Below, one piece after another: positions 42,380 through 53,375 of a stretch of DNA of 64,000 nt. Every line of letters begins with the position of its first letter. The stretch's first letter is position 1. Source of the DNA: Macrosoma leucophasiata (lineage: Eukaryota; Arthropoda; Insecta; Lepidoptera; Hedylidae); NCBI GenBank assembly GCA_036365455.1, contig JAWQUS010000008.1, positions 19,327,501 through 19,391,500 of the forward strand, in the 5' to 3' direction. The notes under the pieces are model-generated. The model had not been told where the DNA came from. It did no database searches and saw nothing but the letters and a program-made list of their open reading frames with translations. The position numbers and the translations under genes were made by a program.

Positions 42380-42492
42380 ATCGACAGTTTTATTTAGCCC
42401 TAAGGTTGGCTGGTAGAGAATGCCACTAGGCATTATGTCCGCCTTATGTATATTTATGTGCACAAAAGTATAAATAAATAAATAAATAAATG
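42380..42492 (+). mobile_element. LINE 3' end with (AAAT)n tail
   Basis: GGTTGGCTGGTAGAGAATGC, then GTCCGCCTTATGTATATTTA, then ATAAATAAATAAATAAATAA. This is a 3' UTR type common in lepidopteran LINEs. No coding part. Confidence 0.55.
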
Positions 42493-42769
42493 CATGCATT
42501 CAAGCATACATGCAAACGTTCTATAGTCACCAAGAAAGGACAAGATAAATCAAAGACGTTAACAGCACAAAGACTTGGTTAAATTAGGCGATCTGATGGT
42601 GTTACAAAGCGCCAAAACAAATATTGACCGAGGTAACAAATATTATAGAATAGTCGCACAAAATAATCCAGTCACAAATTATTATACAAAATCTTATAAT
42701 TAACCCTCAAGCTATGATAGTTGAATGGCTTTCTCAGGTTTCTCTCACTTCCGTTTCCGCTTTTACTTT

Positions 42770-43054
42770 TTACTGGTGGTAGAGCTCCAGTGACGGAGCT
42801 CGCGGGCGTAGGCAAAACCGCATTAGCTAATTTACTTGCCGCTAAATGGTAGTGTTCAGCACTATCGTGTTCCGGTCAGGTGGTAATGTACGGCCCCGTA
42901 ATTTCCGGCACAGAAGCATAGCACCTTAGCCCTCAGGAGTGGTAACGCATCTGCATTTTGACCTTAGTCTTCGTGTGGGTGTCTATAGGCTGCAGTCATC
43001 ACTTAACATCAATGTGAACTGCATGCTTGTTTGCCACTTCCATTACATAAAAAA
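42770..43054 (+). repeat. Family A element, consensus-like
   Basis: Full length: TTACTGGTGGTAGAGCTCCA to TGCCACTTCCATTACATAAA plus an A run. The hairpin GAGCTCC/GGAGCTC is intact. Confidence 0.85.
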
Positions 43055-44539
43055 AAGAAATAACTAGGTTTAAGTTCAAAACATATACTCGCATAGTTGT
43101 AAAATTGTAAGTTTCGTACATCCCATATTGAAATCTTATTCGTGCTAAGATTGAATTTAACATAACAAGAAGTTAATACCACCTGTATACTGGGCGCCAT
43201 GCCATCTGCTGCCACGCCAGATGGTGTATTATGAGTATTTTTCCTTCAACTTAGTTTCCTCTTATAACTAGCTTCAGATTTTTGTAATACAAGTTTGTGA
43301 ATAACAGATGTCTCAAAATACACGTAATTTTTTAATTTAACTTTATTGGTGTAGTTAAAATTGTTTCAGTAAAAAAAAAAATATTTCACATTTCGCTGAT
43401 TAGGGTTAGTAAAAATGTAGCTTAAGTCGTTTGAAAAACTTGACCTTTTTATTGTTGAGCAATATTTGTCTAATGAGGCTCTAGGAGGCCAACGTGATGT
43501 CTTTTTGGAGGGCAATTTGCAATTAGAAAACTAAGAAAGTATGCCAAGCCGCTGTGTAATGAAGTTGAGCCGTAATTGCGTTCACTCTTTTGTTTCACTT
43601 ACCAAATTAATAAATAATAAATTTGTGTGTATGACGTGATTTGACAGATAATTGTAATTGGTATCAAAGAGACACCATTTTGCGGTGACAATGTCACGCG
43701 CTTACACATCTATTTTCTAATTATATTTCTGTAGCTATATCAATGAAATTCAGCCACATTTGCATGTAATCCAATCCAATCAAATGGAAAAGATTGTGTT
43801 GTATTTTCGGCTAAAACTAAAATATAAAGAGGCTATTTGCCCGCTGTTCAACGTACAACCTAATCGTATGTAAAAACATCTAAACAGAAATACGTGTTTT
43901 TTTTGTTAAATTAAATTTTTCCTTTACTTTTGGGACATCCTTTATTATTCTGTTATATTTCAGAACAACCTGTTACGCTTCTTTTTAAATACCTGAATGA
44001 CTGTCATAAACGGATGTTGGGTGTAGTCCAAATAGTTCTATTGAATGCAATAACACACATTTTACGGTAGTTAATGTATGGATGCCATATAGACTAGACT
44101 ACATTGTTGCTCGAAAATTTTGGATAATATACTTGATTTACTTCTTGTAACGATATTAAACTGTTTTTAACGATACGCAGTTTTACATTACATATTTAAA
44201 CAAACTCTTTTTTTTGGCAACAACGCGGGTAAGAGCCGTGTTGCAGCATGATATATTATTATTTTCAAAACTTATGTATAGTAGTGTTTTTATAAGTGAA
44301 AATGGTGGGATTTTTATTATAAAGGTGCGCGGATCGGAAAAGTACAACCTAATCGATAGAAACCCAGAAAATAAATAATGGCTTCCCTTTTAATATATAA
44401 TTTTATGTACTACAGTTTTGTCTCAGGTAATTTTGCGATAAAATTAACCGTTTTGAATCAAAATCGCGAGAACCTATTTTTTTTGGCATTTGACCTATTC
44501 ATTTTAAATCTTGTTTTAATTCTTCTTCTTCTTCCATCC
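43055..44539. other. AT-rich unique stretch
   Basis: No repeat family and no supported gene. The 126-codon plus frame starting at 44,378 overlaps an antisense LINE remnant and is rejected. Confidence 0.5.
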
Positions 44540-44965
44540 CTGATCCCGTTCAATTGGGGTCGGATCTCCTCACTTTATTGCGCCAAGATGTTCTGTCTTG
44601 GGTTGTCGATTCAGGCAATTGGGTCTCTTTTTATTACAGACCACCACGCACACACGGTACAACACGCACAGACTCCCAATGTCTCTGCGCAGGCTCAGAT
44701 GTTCAAGCCTATCATTAAGTCCTGGATCGTTAACAATACGAACGGCGCGTTTTTGTAGGGAGTCAAGTGGACCAAGCTGGTATTTGGGGGCTGCTCCGCC
44801 CACAAATGAGAGCAGTATTCCAGATAGAGAGTTTACGTTCAGGAAGATTGAAGGCTATATGGACAACATGATCCACTGGTCGTCTTTTGATATGGCCATA
44901 CCAGCGAAGACGGTTTTCAGTGATTTTGTCGGCAATTGGTGCGACTTTGACTTGTTATTATTCCT
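44540..44965 (-). pseudogene. Composite LINE reverse-transcriptase remnants
   Basis: The minus frame at 44,570-44,803 reads LGPLDSLQKRAVRIVNDPG and LSLRRDIGSLCVLYRV, with LEYCSHLW just upstream in another frame. That is the thumb-region C-terminus of a jockey/CR1-like LINE. At 44,840-44,965 another frame gives ADKITENRLRWYGHIKRR, the tail of an endonuclease/RT LINE of RTE-like type. Two unrelated LINE tails therefore lie side by side, both frameshifted. Confidence 0.65.
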
Positions 44966-45023
44966 TGGAACAATTTTAATAATTTTCAGCTTGAAGAGAA
45001 TTTATGTAGCTTCGAATGTCTAG

Positions 45024-45383
45024 GTTGATGATGATGGCAACCCATTATACGTCCCACTGCTGGGCACGAGTCTCTCCCCTTTTTGGGAGGAGGTCTGGAG
45101 CTTACTCCACCACGCTGCTCCAATGCGGATTGGTGGAGGTGGGTGGGTTAGTGGCCAACCCACTGTCGGATGTTTTCAAACCGCCTCATAAGGCCTCCGA
45201 CAAGGTTTAACGACTGCTATCCATCGATAGCAACCGGGACCGACAGCTTAACGTGCCCTCCGAAGCACGGAAACGCGCATTTAATTTGCCACTAGCGGTC
45301 ACCCATCACACTACCCGACCGCGCCCGTAGTGCTTAACCGAGCAGAGATCGCTTACTATCTGCACCAGCCGCTGCGCGCTTCA
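45024..45383 (-). repeat. Family C 5S rRNA-headed SINE
   Basis: Near full-length. The 5S-like segment at 45,296-45,338 on the minus strand reads GTTAAGCACTACGGGCGCGG and then TGATGGGTGACCGC. The 5' end is slightly shortened (CAGCCGCTGCGCGC). Confidence 0.75.
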
Positions 45384-45846
45384 TTTCTAGATTAACCGGA
45401 CTACAGGTGGAAAATCTTCTGGAGAATCTTCATACAATTTAAGATTGAACAGTGAGGAATCTCAATTTACCGGGAATATATAGATGGTTATTTTACAAAA
45501 AGTTTCAGTTCCCGATATTACTATTGCCAGAAACTTAATATTTCCCTGAGTCATTCCGAGAAGGTTCGGTACTAGACTTTCAGGTTTTGTTCCGAGAGTT
45601 TTATTCAATTTGTGACTGACGCCACGAATTTTGTAGTAAATTGACCGTAAGTGCAGGTGTGCTGCAGGGCTTTTATCTTTCACCATTTTCATATGTAGCT
45701 TCATCCTTTATTCCGCGAAGGCGTAGACAAATGCATACAAAATAAAATCAATTGTTATATTCGAGGAATAAATTCAAACCGACATCTGAGATCAAAGCCG
45801 TTTCGTCTCTATGATATAAATTACTGGTACAATCTCTATATGGTAC

Positions 45847-46430
45847 CATAACACTGGTAAAGTGCCAGTGTAGGAGCTCGAGGGCGTAGGCACCACCGTA
45901 TTACCTAACTTATCGTGCTGCCAAATGGTAGTGCTAAGCACTGTCGTGTTCCAGTTAGATGGTAATGTGTAACTCCAAATTAACTTATAACACTGGTGGT
46001 AGAGCTCCAGTGACGGAGCTCGCGGGCATAGGCACCACCGCATTACCTAATTTACTTGCCGCTAAATGGTAGTGTTCAGCACTATCCTGTTCCGGTCAGG
46101 TGGTTATGTACGGCCCTGTAATTTCCGGCACAGAGGCATAACACCTTAGGCCTCAGGAGTGGTAACGCATCTGCATATTGACCTTGGTCTTCGTGAGGGT
46201 ATCTATAGGCTGCAGTCATCACTTAACATCAATGTGAACTGCATGGATGTTTGCCATTTCCATTAAATAAAAAAAATTGAAAAAAACAGACACATAACAA
46301 AGGTCTCAGGGGTGGCAACGCATTTGCGTTTTAATCTGGTATTTATGTGGGGTCTATAGGTCGCATTCATCACTTAACATATATGTGAACTGCATGCTAG
46401 TGTACCACCTTCGAAACATTAAAAAATATA
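45847..46430 (+). repeat. Family A element split by a younger A element
   Basis: The older copy has its 5' half at 45,847-45,989 (GTGCCAGTGTAGGAGCTCGA ... AGATGGTAATGTGTAACTCC) and its 3' half at 46,278-46,430 (ACACATAACAAAGGTCTCAG ... GTGTACCACCTTCG). Both halves share the diverged subtype seen at 47.0 and 34.9 kb. Confidence 0.6.
45990..46277 (+). repeat. Family A element, younger, nested
   Basis: Full-length consensus-like copy inserted into the older A element. Confidence 0.8.
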
Positions 46431-46737
46431 CATAATCTCCTATAACAATAGAAGGCTTAATGCCATAGTTCACTCGTTTAAACACCCTATCCCTACAGTT
46501 TGATCCCATGATTTACACATTTACAACCGCTGTATAAACGATTTACTGAAATAGGGAGGACAACCGTCCCTCGAATTGTGGAATGCCCCTTTCTAAAGCT
46601 TTAACACGTGTCTTTAATACCGTGATATGTGCGACACTTTTCACGTGTGGTCACTACTTTATCACAAATTACCAAATTGAAAAATAATCCTTTGTATAAT
46701 AACTAAAATTTATGAAACTTGGTATCCACAACTCGAA

Positions 46738-46860
46738 CACTTAGGCACGCCATCTGCTAGATGGGCCATTAATGTAACCGGTGAATCGGTGTCGCATGTA
46801 TTGAATGCATGCGTTTACCTCCGTTTACCCCTTCGGGGATTAAAGGCGTGATGTTAGGTT
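46738..46860 (+). repeat. Family B SINE, 3' half
   Basis: GTAACCGGTGAATCGGTGTC and CCCTTCGGGGATTAAAGGCG; no head. Confidence 0.6.
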
Positions 46861-47040
46861 TTTTTTTCGAACACTTTTTAGCTAGATGAACGGCTTATCC
46901 GCGTAGTGCCCCAAAGCTGTGATGTTTCTCTGACCATATTGATACTCCTATGCAGAGTATTTCTGGGTTATATTGTACACTATCAGAGGTATAGGTGGAT
47001 GCTGAAGTAAAGTCATTCTCAGCTCAAAAATTTTAATCTT

Positions 47041-47200
47041 TGTCGGTGGTGGTCATAGACACTACCGAATTACCTAATCTACCTGCCGCCGAATGGTAGT
47101 ATTCAGCACTATCGTGTTCCGGTTAGATGGTTTTATAAAGCCCCGTGAAAACTATCACAGAGACATAAAAACGTAGGTCTCAGGGGTGGCAAAGCATAAA
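47041..47200 (+). repeat. Family A element, 5' half, diverged subtype
   Basis: GTCGGTGGTGGTCATAGACA through AGGTCTCAGGGGTGGCAAAG. Confidence 0.55.
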
Positions 47201-47332
47201 AAATAGATTAGTAGTGTTACTTGTAATAATACAAGAAACGTTACACCTGTGTAAAGCCGGGGCGAGTGACTAGGCTATTGTAAAAAATTGGGTAGCTAAT
47301 AAATCGGTGGCTATTACAGTTTTTTTTTTTTC

Positions 47333-47522
47333 AGATCAAAAATCGACATTTAAGCGAGCGAAACAGCAGGTTTTAGCTAATATACCAATACAATTTTTGC
47401 CTACCTTCATGATCCATTCGCAAAGATCGTGGTTTTATGATCGCCGAAAACTGTTTACCATCGACAAAGCTGTTTATCTCTGTAAATTTTTCTATCCAGT
47501 TAATTTGTTGATAGATAAATAA
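47333..47522 (+). CDS. Weak candidate terminal coding exon
   Basis: A long T tract followed by CAG at 47,318-47,333 is acceptor-like. About 62 codons then stay open to a stop near 47,520 overlapping AATAAA (ATAAATAAAG), a polyadenylation-like signal. Visible peptide pieces include FKRAKQQVLANIPIQF and SQRSWFYDRRKLFTIDKA, with no family recognised. The other two frames contain stops. It lies between repeats and has no known partner exon, so the chance of coincidence is high. Confidence 0.2.
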
Positions 47523-47550
47523 AGTGGATGGAAGATTTTTTTCCCCTTTT

Positions 47551-47837
47551 TTACTGGTGGTAGAGCTCCAGTGACGGAACTCGCGGACGTAGGCACCACT
47601 GCATTAACTAATATACTTGCCGCTAAATGATAGTGTTCAGCACTATCGTATTCCGGTCAGGTGGTAATGTACAGCCCTGTAATTTCCGGCACATAGGCAT
47701 AACACCTTAGGCCTCAGGAGTGGTAACGCACCTGCATTTTGACCTTGATCTTTGTGTGTGTGTCTATAGGCTGCAGTCATCACTTAACATCAATGTGAAC
47801 TGCATGCCAGTTTACCACTTCGAATTCATAAAAAAAA
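47551..47837 (+). repeat. Family A element, full length
   Basis: ACTGGTGGTAGAGCTCCAGT to CACTTCGAATTCATAAAAAA. Confidence 0.8.
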
Positions 47838-48089
47838 AAATAGTTTTGTTCACACGAAAATAAATGTTAACCATTCAAAATATTCCTTATATTTTCTCAT
47901 CCGATCCCAAGATTCTGGTAGACAGTAAGGATATTCAATATTTATCGACACTGACGACGCAGCTCAGCTCAAGGGCACACGTTTCCCGGCGGTCATTGCC
48001 TCAATTTTTACGACTGATTATGCGAACACGTGGAATGCCGATCGCAATGCGTATAAAACACGTATAAGTCCAAGTGTCACTGTTGGTTA
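47838..48089. other. Spacer with a 67-codon frame
   Basis: The frame at 47,864-48,067 has no domain; not called. Confidence 0.35.
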
Positions 48090-48450
48090 AGTGGTCTCAG
48101 AACTCAAGGGCATAGGCAGGCATCACTCTTAAGCATTACCTAAGCTAGCTGAGTAAAGTCCCCATCACTTTGTTTACTGGAGCCATCTCATCATATTCCA
48201 TATGGAAGCATCCAATCATCGTCATATTCCATATGGATATTCATTATCATAGGAAATGAAGATAAAAATTACTGAAGATTGGCTGTTAAGGACTTGAATC
48301 CGAGGCCGTAAAACAATTATAAAAAAATAATACCTAAGCTAGCTGCTGTCAAACGGTAGTGTTCATAACTATCGTGTTTTATATGGTAATGTGTGATGAC
48401 GTAAAAATTATCACAGAGGTGAAACAATTTAGACATCAGGGGTGGTCACC
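48090..48450 (+). repeat. Decayed family A copies
   Basis: Two partial traces: 48,090-48,165 (AACTCAAGGGCATAGGCAGG) and 48,325-48,450 (CTAAGCTAGCTGCTGTCAAA; TTATCACAGAGGTGAAACAA), separated by unrelated DNA containing a repeated CATATTCCATATGGA word. Confidence 0.4.
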
Positions 48451-48569
48451 ATGATTATGTTAAGAGGTTATGGTCTATCTGCATTTAGTTTTAGGACTAA
48501 GCGTTTTATTCTTCCTTTTTACTGTCCTTAAGTTGTATTTAATAAGAGAGCCTAATAGGGAAATTTCGC

Positions 48570-48800
48570 TAATGGTAGAGCTATGTCGGAGCTCGCGGAC
48601 GTAGGCACCACCGCATTACCTAATACACTTGCCGCTAAATGGTAGTGTTCAGGTAGTGTACGGCCTTGTAATTTCCGGCACAGAGGCATAACACCTTAGG
48701 CCTCAGAAGTGGTAACGCATCTGCATTTTGATCTCTGGTCTTTGTGTGGGTGTCTATAGGCTGCAGTCATCACTTAACATCAATGTCAACTGCATATACG
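48570..48800 (+). repeat. Family A element
   Basis: 5' end abbreviated (TAATGGTAGAGCTATGTCGG), deletion of the GTTCCGGTC region, 3' part to CAATGTCAACTGCATA. Confidence 0.7.
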
Positions 48801-49103
48801 ATAATATGGACCCAAAAAATCAAAAACTTAAAAAAGGCTAAAGATCTTTAGAGAGCGTAGTTGGCGGCCCTCCTTCTAAATATTCCATAAGTGCATTGTT
48901 TTTTTGGTTTCAGTTAATCTGTTTTCTATTACTTTTCACTTTTTAGTATTGAGTTTTTGAAGTCAGCATTTTCTTTAAGTTTTGCCTGTTTTTCACAGTC
49001 ACACACACACAAAAATTAAACAAAAATTTCTTATTACAGCATTGGTGGTTATATAGGCTTAAAGAGGTGCTTACCACTATTATCAATCAGAATAGTTGCG
49101 TAC
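48801..49103. other. AT-rich spacer
   Basis: No gene; a short (CA)n lies at about 49,000. Confidence 0.4.
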
Positions 49104-49416
49104 CTGCTCTTTCTCCATCGCCATCCAATAGCTGTTCCATTTCAAGGCAAAGTGATTTATTGGATCCCACTAAGTGTCTTTGAAATGCACTCTGGAGGAC
49201 TAAAAGCCTACGTCCCTTGAGGTGCCTAGACATAAGCAATTTAAATTGACACCTTAGGTTTAAAATGTCAAAACTGGGGTTAAAAATGTTATACCCGCCG
49301 AATTGAGAACCTGCTCGTTTTTTGTTTTTGAACTCGGTTAAAAATCCACATAAATTATTTCTAAGTTTACATGATGGACACGACAATATTGAAGATACTA
49401 ATATTTGCAGGCACAT
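49104..49416 (-). CDS. Candidate coding exon, unknown product
   Basis: A minus-strand frame of 104 codons from ATG at 49,416 to a donor-like GAGCAG|GTACGC (exon end 49,104). Cys-rich N-terminus (CLQILVSSILSCPSCKLRNN) with a CPSC pair, then a basic FKNKKRAGSQ, then FKLLMSRHLKGRRLLVLQSA and a more acidic end CLEMEQLLDGDGER. Composition is balanced and unlike the AT-driven frames nearby, and no repeat family overlaps it. The frame stays open upstream of the ATG for some codons, so it could be an internal exon. No family is recognised. Confidence 0.35.
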
Positions 49417-49419
49417 TAA

Positions 49420-49448
49420 GAAACTATTAAAATATATTTAATAGTTTC
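49420..49448. other. Perfect 12-bp hairpin
   Basis: GAAACTATTAAA/TTTAATAGTTTC with a 5-nt loop, immediately upstream (minus sense) of the candidate exon. Confidence 0.5.
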
Positions 49449-49824
49449 AATCACTTTCGTATAGTCTTGTAAGTCATGTTTGCTGCAGGGAACCATATAA
49501 TCAATACAAATTCACAGCTATTATATCACCGGTTTGTATATTCACTACCTATCACATAAACTGACAGTAACTACGTTCTTACACAGTAATTAAATTAACT
49601 TCAAAAGGCATTCGTCAAGGTTCAAAATAGATTCTTGCTTCACTTGCTGACCTAAAATCTAAAGTCAGCTCAACACTCGCGGCGCGAAGAGCCTTCTCCT
49701 TCTCGTTCACGCTTTGCGTCGTTTCCCAATCAGTGTCGGTTTTTTGGCCCACGTTTTTTGGTTTTCATTTACACTCGCAGTTTTCCCCAGTAGTGTTCAA
49801 GACATCGTCGTCATCTATCGTAGC

Positions 49825-50361
49825 CAGGGTTGCCAACTTTTCCAGCCGCCATAACCGGACAAAAAATTTAATCGGATCATAAAATTCAAAATCGAAAAAA
49901 AAGGGTAAATATTAATGAAAGTGTTTTCTTTGAGTTTGATTTGTTCCATATGTTTTGTGTTATTACTTTGTGCAGTGGGAACATTTTTAAATATTTTTCC
50001 TAATCTACCTTATCTTTTGGAAGTTTTCTATCGAGCTTTTCTAAGTGTTTAAAAAAGTAGTGTACTGTCAACAAACCCCTGAAGATGATCGTGTGATCGA
50101 ATCCGGTTGGGTAAAATGATTAAATTGTAATAAATAAATTTTAGTGGAACTCCATGTATGACCCACCCGCCCGCCTGCCACACCCCTCGCCTCGTGCCGT
50201 GCAGCTTCAGTCACTGAAGTTCAGTCTGCAGTCGTGGTACTTCACTCCACGCGTCACGTTCATAATACTTGCTGACCGGCAAAATTGAATCCGGTCGGAA
50301 GTAAGCGACTTCACTCAAACAATTCCTTCTAAAACTCAACAGCGTACGGTTGGCAACCCTG
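49825..50361. mobile_element. hAT-like element with CAGGGTTGCCAAC ends
   Basis: CAGGGTTGCCAAC at 49,825 and its exact complement GTTGGCAACCCTG at 50,349-50,361 bound 537 bp. CAGGG ends of this form are typical of hAT transposons. No transposase is seen inside, and the flanking 8-mers do not match, so the pair could be decayed. Confidence 0.4.
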
Positions 50362-51284
50362 AATTCATAGCCGTGAACAACTGTGAAGCTGCGATTGCAA
50401 GTGTGGACGGACACAGCGCAGATCACGGCGTTTATTCACGGCGCGACGTCACACGGGAGTGTAGAGCCGGTGTTACATTTATGCACATGACAAGGTTTGA
50501 CAGAACTTAATTGCACAATGTTCCCTCCAACGACGACCCAAAACCGGGTTTCAGAAAAATACATGTATAGGCAGTAGCTTAAATAATTTAGTCCTAGAGC
50601 CATTGCGCACGCCACTTGCCCGATGAAGGCTGTTTCGCGCTGAGCTTTCTCCAAACGTCCAATTAAAAACTTCAGTATAATCTCTACCAGCAATTTGACG
50701 AGCAATATATCGTTAAACTACGAGACGACTCCTAGACAACCACCACAACAGACGTACCTTTACACTAGACATTGCTGTTACTACAACGATTAAATGCAAA
50801 ATCATTCTTTGCTAGCTCAAAACTGGTTCACGGTAGAGTTCTAATAATGGAACTTAATAGCATAGATACCGCCGATATATCTAATAATATGGACTTGCTG
50901 TCAGGAGTGGCAGTTGCATTGAAGGTCGTCGATATGTGTGTGGAATACGTGGGTGGTGAGAAATTTTCTTACTTTATTTATAAACTTAATCAATACATAA
51001 AATAAGACAGTAAAAATAAAGTGTCTGTACATTAAATATTTTTCCAAAAAACTGATAGGGCGATTAAAGAAGAGTAACAGAAACCAAAAACAGTTTTTAG
51101 AGTTTTTGTCTGTCTCTCTGGTACGTCATAGCTTCGAAACTACTGAACGAATTTTGAACGCGGTTTTCACAGGTGGATTACATTAATTAGAGGCGTTGTC
51201 AAAATCGGTTGAGAAAAAAGAAGTAATGGCCAATTGAAAATTTACTTCAAGCACTACTTCAAAACTTTTGAACAGAGTTGAATG
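50362..51284. other. Spacer with unrecognised frames
   Basis: Minus (50,436-50,705) and plus (50,772-51,005) frames of 89 and 77 codons have no domain. 51,110-51,215 contains GTCTGTCTCTC and CTACTGAACGAATTTTGAAC, a decayed Helitron-like motif block. Confidence 0.4.
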
Positions 51285-51457
51285 CGGTTTACATAGGCGT
51301 TGGTGTTGTTAGTGGCGTTGAAGGCGTTGGTGGCGCTACTGCGTTTGTGGCTTGGCTGGTGGTGGTGGTGGCGTTGGTGGCGTTTGCGGTAGTGTTAGTG
51401 GAGTTGGAAGCGTTGGCGGCGTTGGTGGTATTGGTGGCTTTGGTGGAGTTAGTATTA
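51285..51457 (+). repeat. Degenerate GGCGTTGGT minisatellite
   Basis: Variants of GTTGGTGGC repeat about 18 times. The Val/Ala-rich frame it creates, and its Pro/Thr-rich complement, are low-complexity artefacts. Confidence 0.7.
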
Positions 51458-51896
51458 TACAGTGTACAGGGAAGTATTCATGCAAACCAGTTTTTTTAGC
51501 TATCCATAAGTGTTTGTGACCCACAATTAACCAAATCTTATATCAAAAAAATGCTACCCGCAGTCAATATTCCACGCGAACAAACACAGCTAGTTTTAAA
51601 TATAACAATGTTTACATCCACCACTGAATGATGTTAGAACTCCATAGACGGTGTCCGAAAGTAAAATAAAAAGGTATAAGAAACACAAGAATAACAATCA
51701 CTTCACTAAATATATTGTTAACACCTTAAAGCAGTTCAATAATACATTAAATATCATCACATACAAATACACCTGAACTTAAAATACATACCTTATCCAC
51801 TCTATACTCACCTTTCATCTTTATATACCGTAAACCGTAGCGAGGACTTCTGTCAAGTTATCCACAATAATACTTACTCCTTCTTGTCTATAAATA
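51458..51896. other. AT-rich spacer
   Basis: Nothing recognised. Confidence 0.4.
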
Positions 51897-52128
51897 AAAT
51901 TGGAGTGTCTGTTTGTAATATGAAAATAGACTAAATGCATATTATGTACGAGTATGTATACACGGTACATATATCAAAACAACATTTTTTACAATTTTCG
52001 TCTGTCTGTCTGTCTGTTTGGCCAGGCTAATCTCGGGAACCGCTGGACAATAATAATTAATGGCTTCGTCCGGGTAAATACTGAACAATAATAAATTCTC
52101 ACACGGGCGAAGTCGCGGGCACAACTAG
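51897..52128 (+). mobile_element. Family E Helitron-like element
   Basis: TCTATAAATAAAATTGGAGT to GCGGGCACAACTAG followed by T. An internal deletion removes the block between CTGGACAATA and GGCTTCGTCC. Confidence 0.65.
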
Positions 52129-52159
52129 TATTAATATACAGAGGAGGTGAAAAAAAAGA

Positions 52160-52320
52160 CGGTGTCCGAGTTAGGCACTCGCCGCCACCGCCGATTTACC
52201 TAATGTAGTTGGCGCTAAATCACAGCTTAGGCCGCTGTAGCGGTTCTAAGAGTAAACAACGAATCTGCATTGAAATCTCTGGTTTCTTTGTGGATGTTCA
52301 TAAGCTAATTGAGAATACAA
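52160..52320 (+). repeat. Family A element, decayed
   Basis: GCCGCCACCGCCGATTTACC, GTTGGCGCTAAATC and GAATCTGCATTGAAATCTCT in family order. Confidence 0.5.
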
Positions 52321-52405
52321 TGACAAATTACAGAATTGTAACATTTATTTTTCGCAATAACACATGCGAGTGAACTTTAGAAATTATAGAAAAAAACGGA
52401 AAGAA

Positions 52406-52523
52406 AAATTTGACTTCGGCAGGAATTGAACCTGCGACCTCAGGACATCGGTAGCTTAGTGGTAAAGCGGCTGGACTGGTTATCCTGAGGTCGCAGGTTC
52501 AATTTCTGCCCGAAGTCAAATTT
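52406..52523. repeat. Family T: tRNA-like unit with inverted 3' half
   Basis: A tRNA-like unit (about 52,446-52,516) has A box GTAGCTTAGTGGTAAAGCGG and B box CAGGTTCAATTTCTG. Its 3' half plus flank (52,483-52,523) is repeated inverted at 52,406-52,445 with one substitution and one indel; the loop is 37 bp. The leader GGAAAGAAAAATTTGAC matches the unit at 4.97 kb. Confidence 0.7.
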
Positions 52524-53375
52524 TATAATAATTTTATAATTCCTAATGTGAAATGCGTATTTAGTGCGTTTGGTCCATAATAATATGTTTAATTTTCATA
52601 TAATTTTATGAACGAAATAAATATTTTACTGTGGAATGTACAAAGCTCGATAGACGTCGTTCCCCTTGTCTATTTATTTTATCTTTACCAACTTAAATGG
52701 CAAATAGTATTAATGATATCTGTGTTCTCGAAATAGACAAAAGCCTCGGCTTGGATGAGTGAGGAAAATTGAATTGAATAAATAAGCGGCTGTACATGGT
52801 AGTTCTTTCTTGTCCAATTTGCGGACAGAGATTTGTACAGAACGTAATATTTTTTGTTATAGTACATTTTATGCCATAATTTTGACCAAATCGAGATTAA
52901 GTATTTTTAAATATGTATTGTAATAATGCTTACAATCATTTTTGGTCCATTTCCAGAAATGAAACTAGTTTTCGGATTTATCTCGCGTACGATAAACTAA
53001 AAAAAAATGATTAGGTATTTAAAATATCAACCTGACGTGAAGCCATCACAGTTGAACGACAACCGGCTATCCTACCATTATGTTATAATTGTTACATACG
53101 AAATAGAAAGATTTAAGAAAATCATCATTAAAAACGGATTTTTAGCGACTAAGTAAATATTTTGTTAAATAAATAATAAGCGTATTTGTTCTAACAGCTC
53201 CTTATAAATAACTGGCTGTCAGTGTTGCGAGCGACAGAGATTCGAAGCTGAAACTAACCAATTGTCCCTGTCTTAATCTCGATGTGCAATATTTTTTGAT
53301 GAGCGCTGTAAATTGGTTGATTATATAAGTATGTATACAATTAATCTTCTTCTTATCTTCTTATATATATAAAAA
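52524..53375. other. AT-rich stretch
   Basis: 52,964-53,015 is an inverted match to 31,294-31,345. No gene. Confidence 0.45.

Noticed and set aside
44378..44758. 126-codon hydrophobic plus-strand frame
   Set aside because: Antisense to a LINE reverse-transcriptase remnant and continued by AT-rich spacer.
51278..51499. Val/Ala-rich 73-codon frame and Pro/Thr-rich complement
   Set aside because: Generated by a GGCGTTGGT minisatellite.
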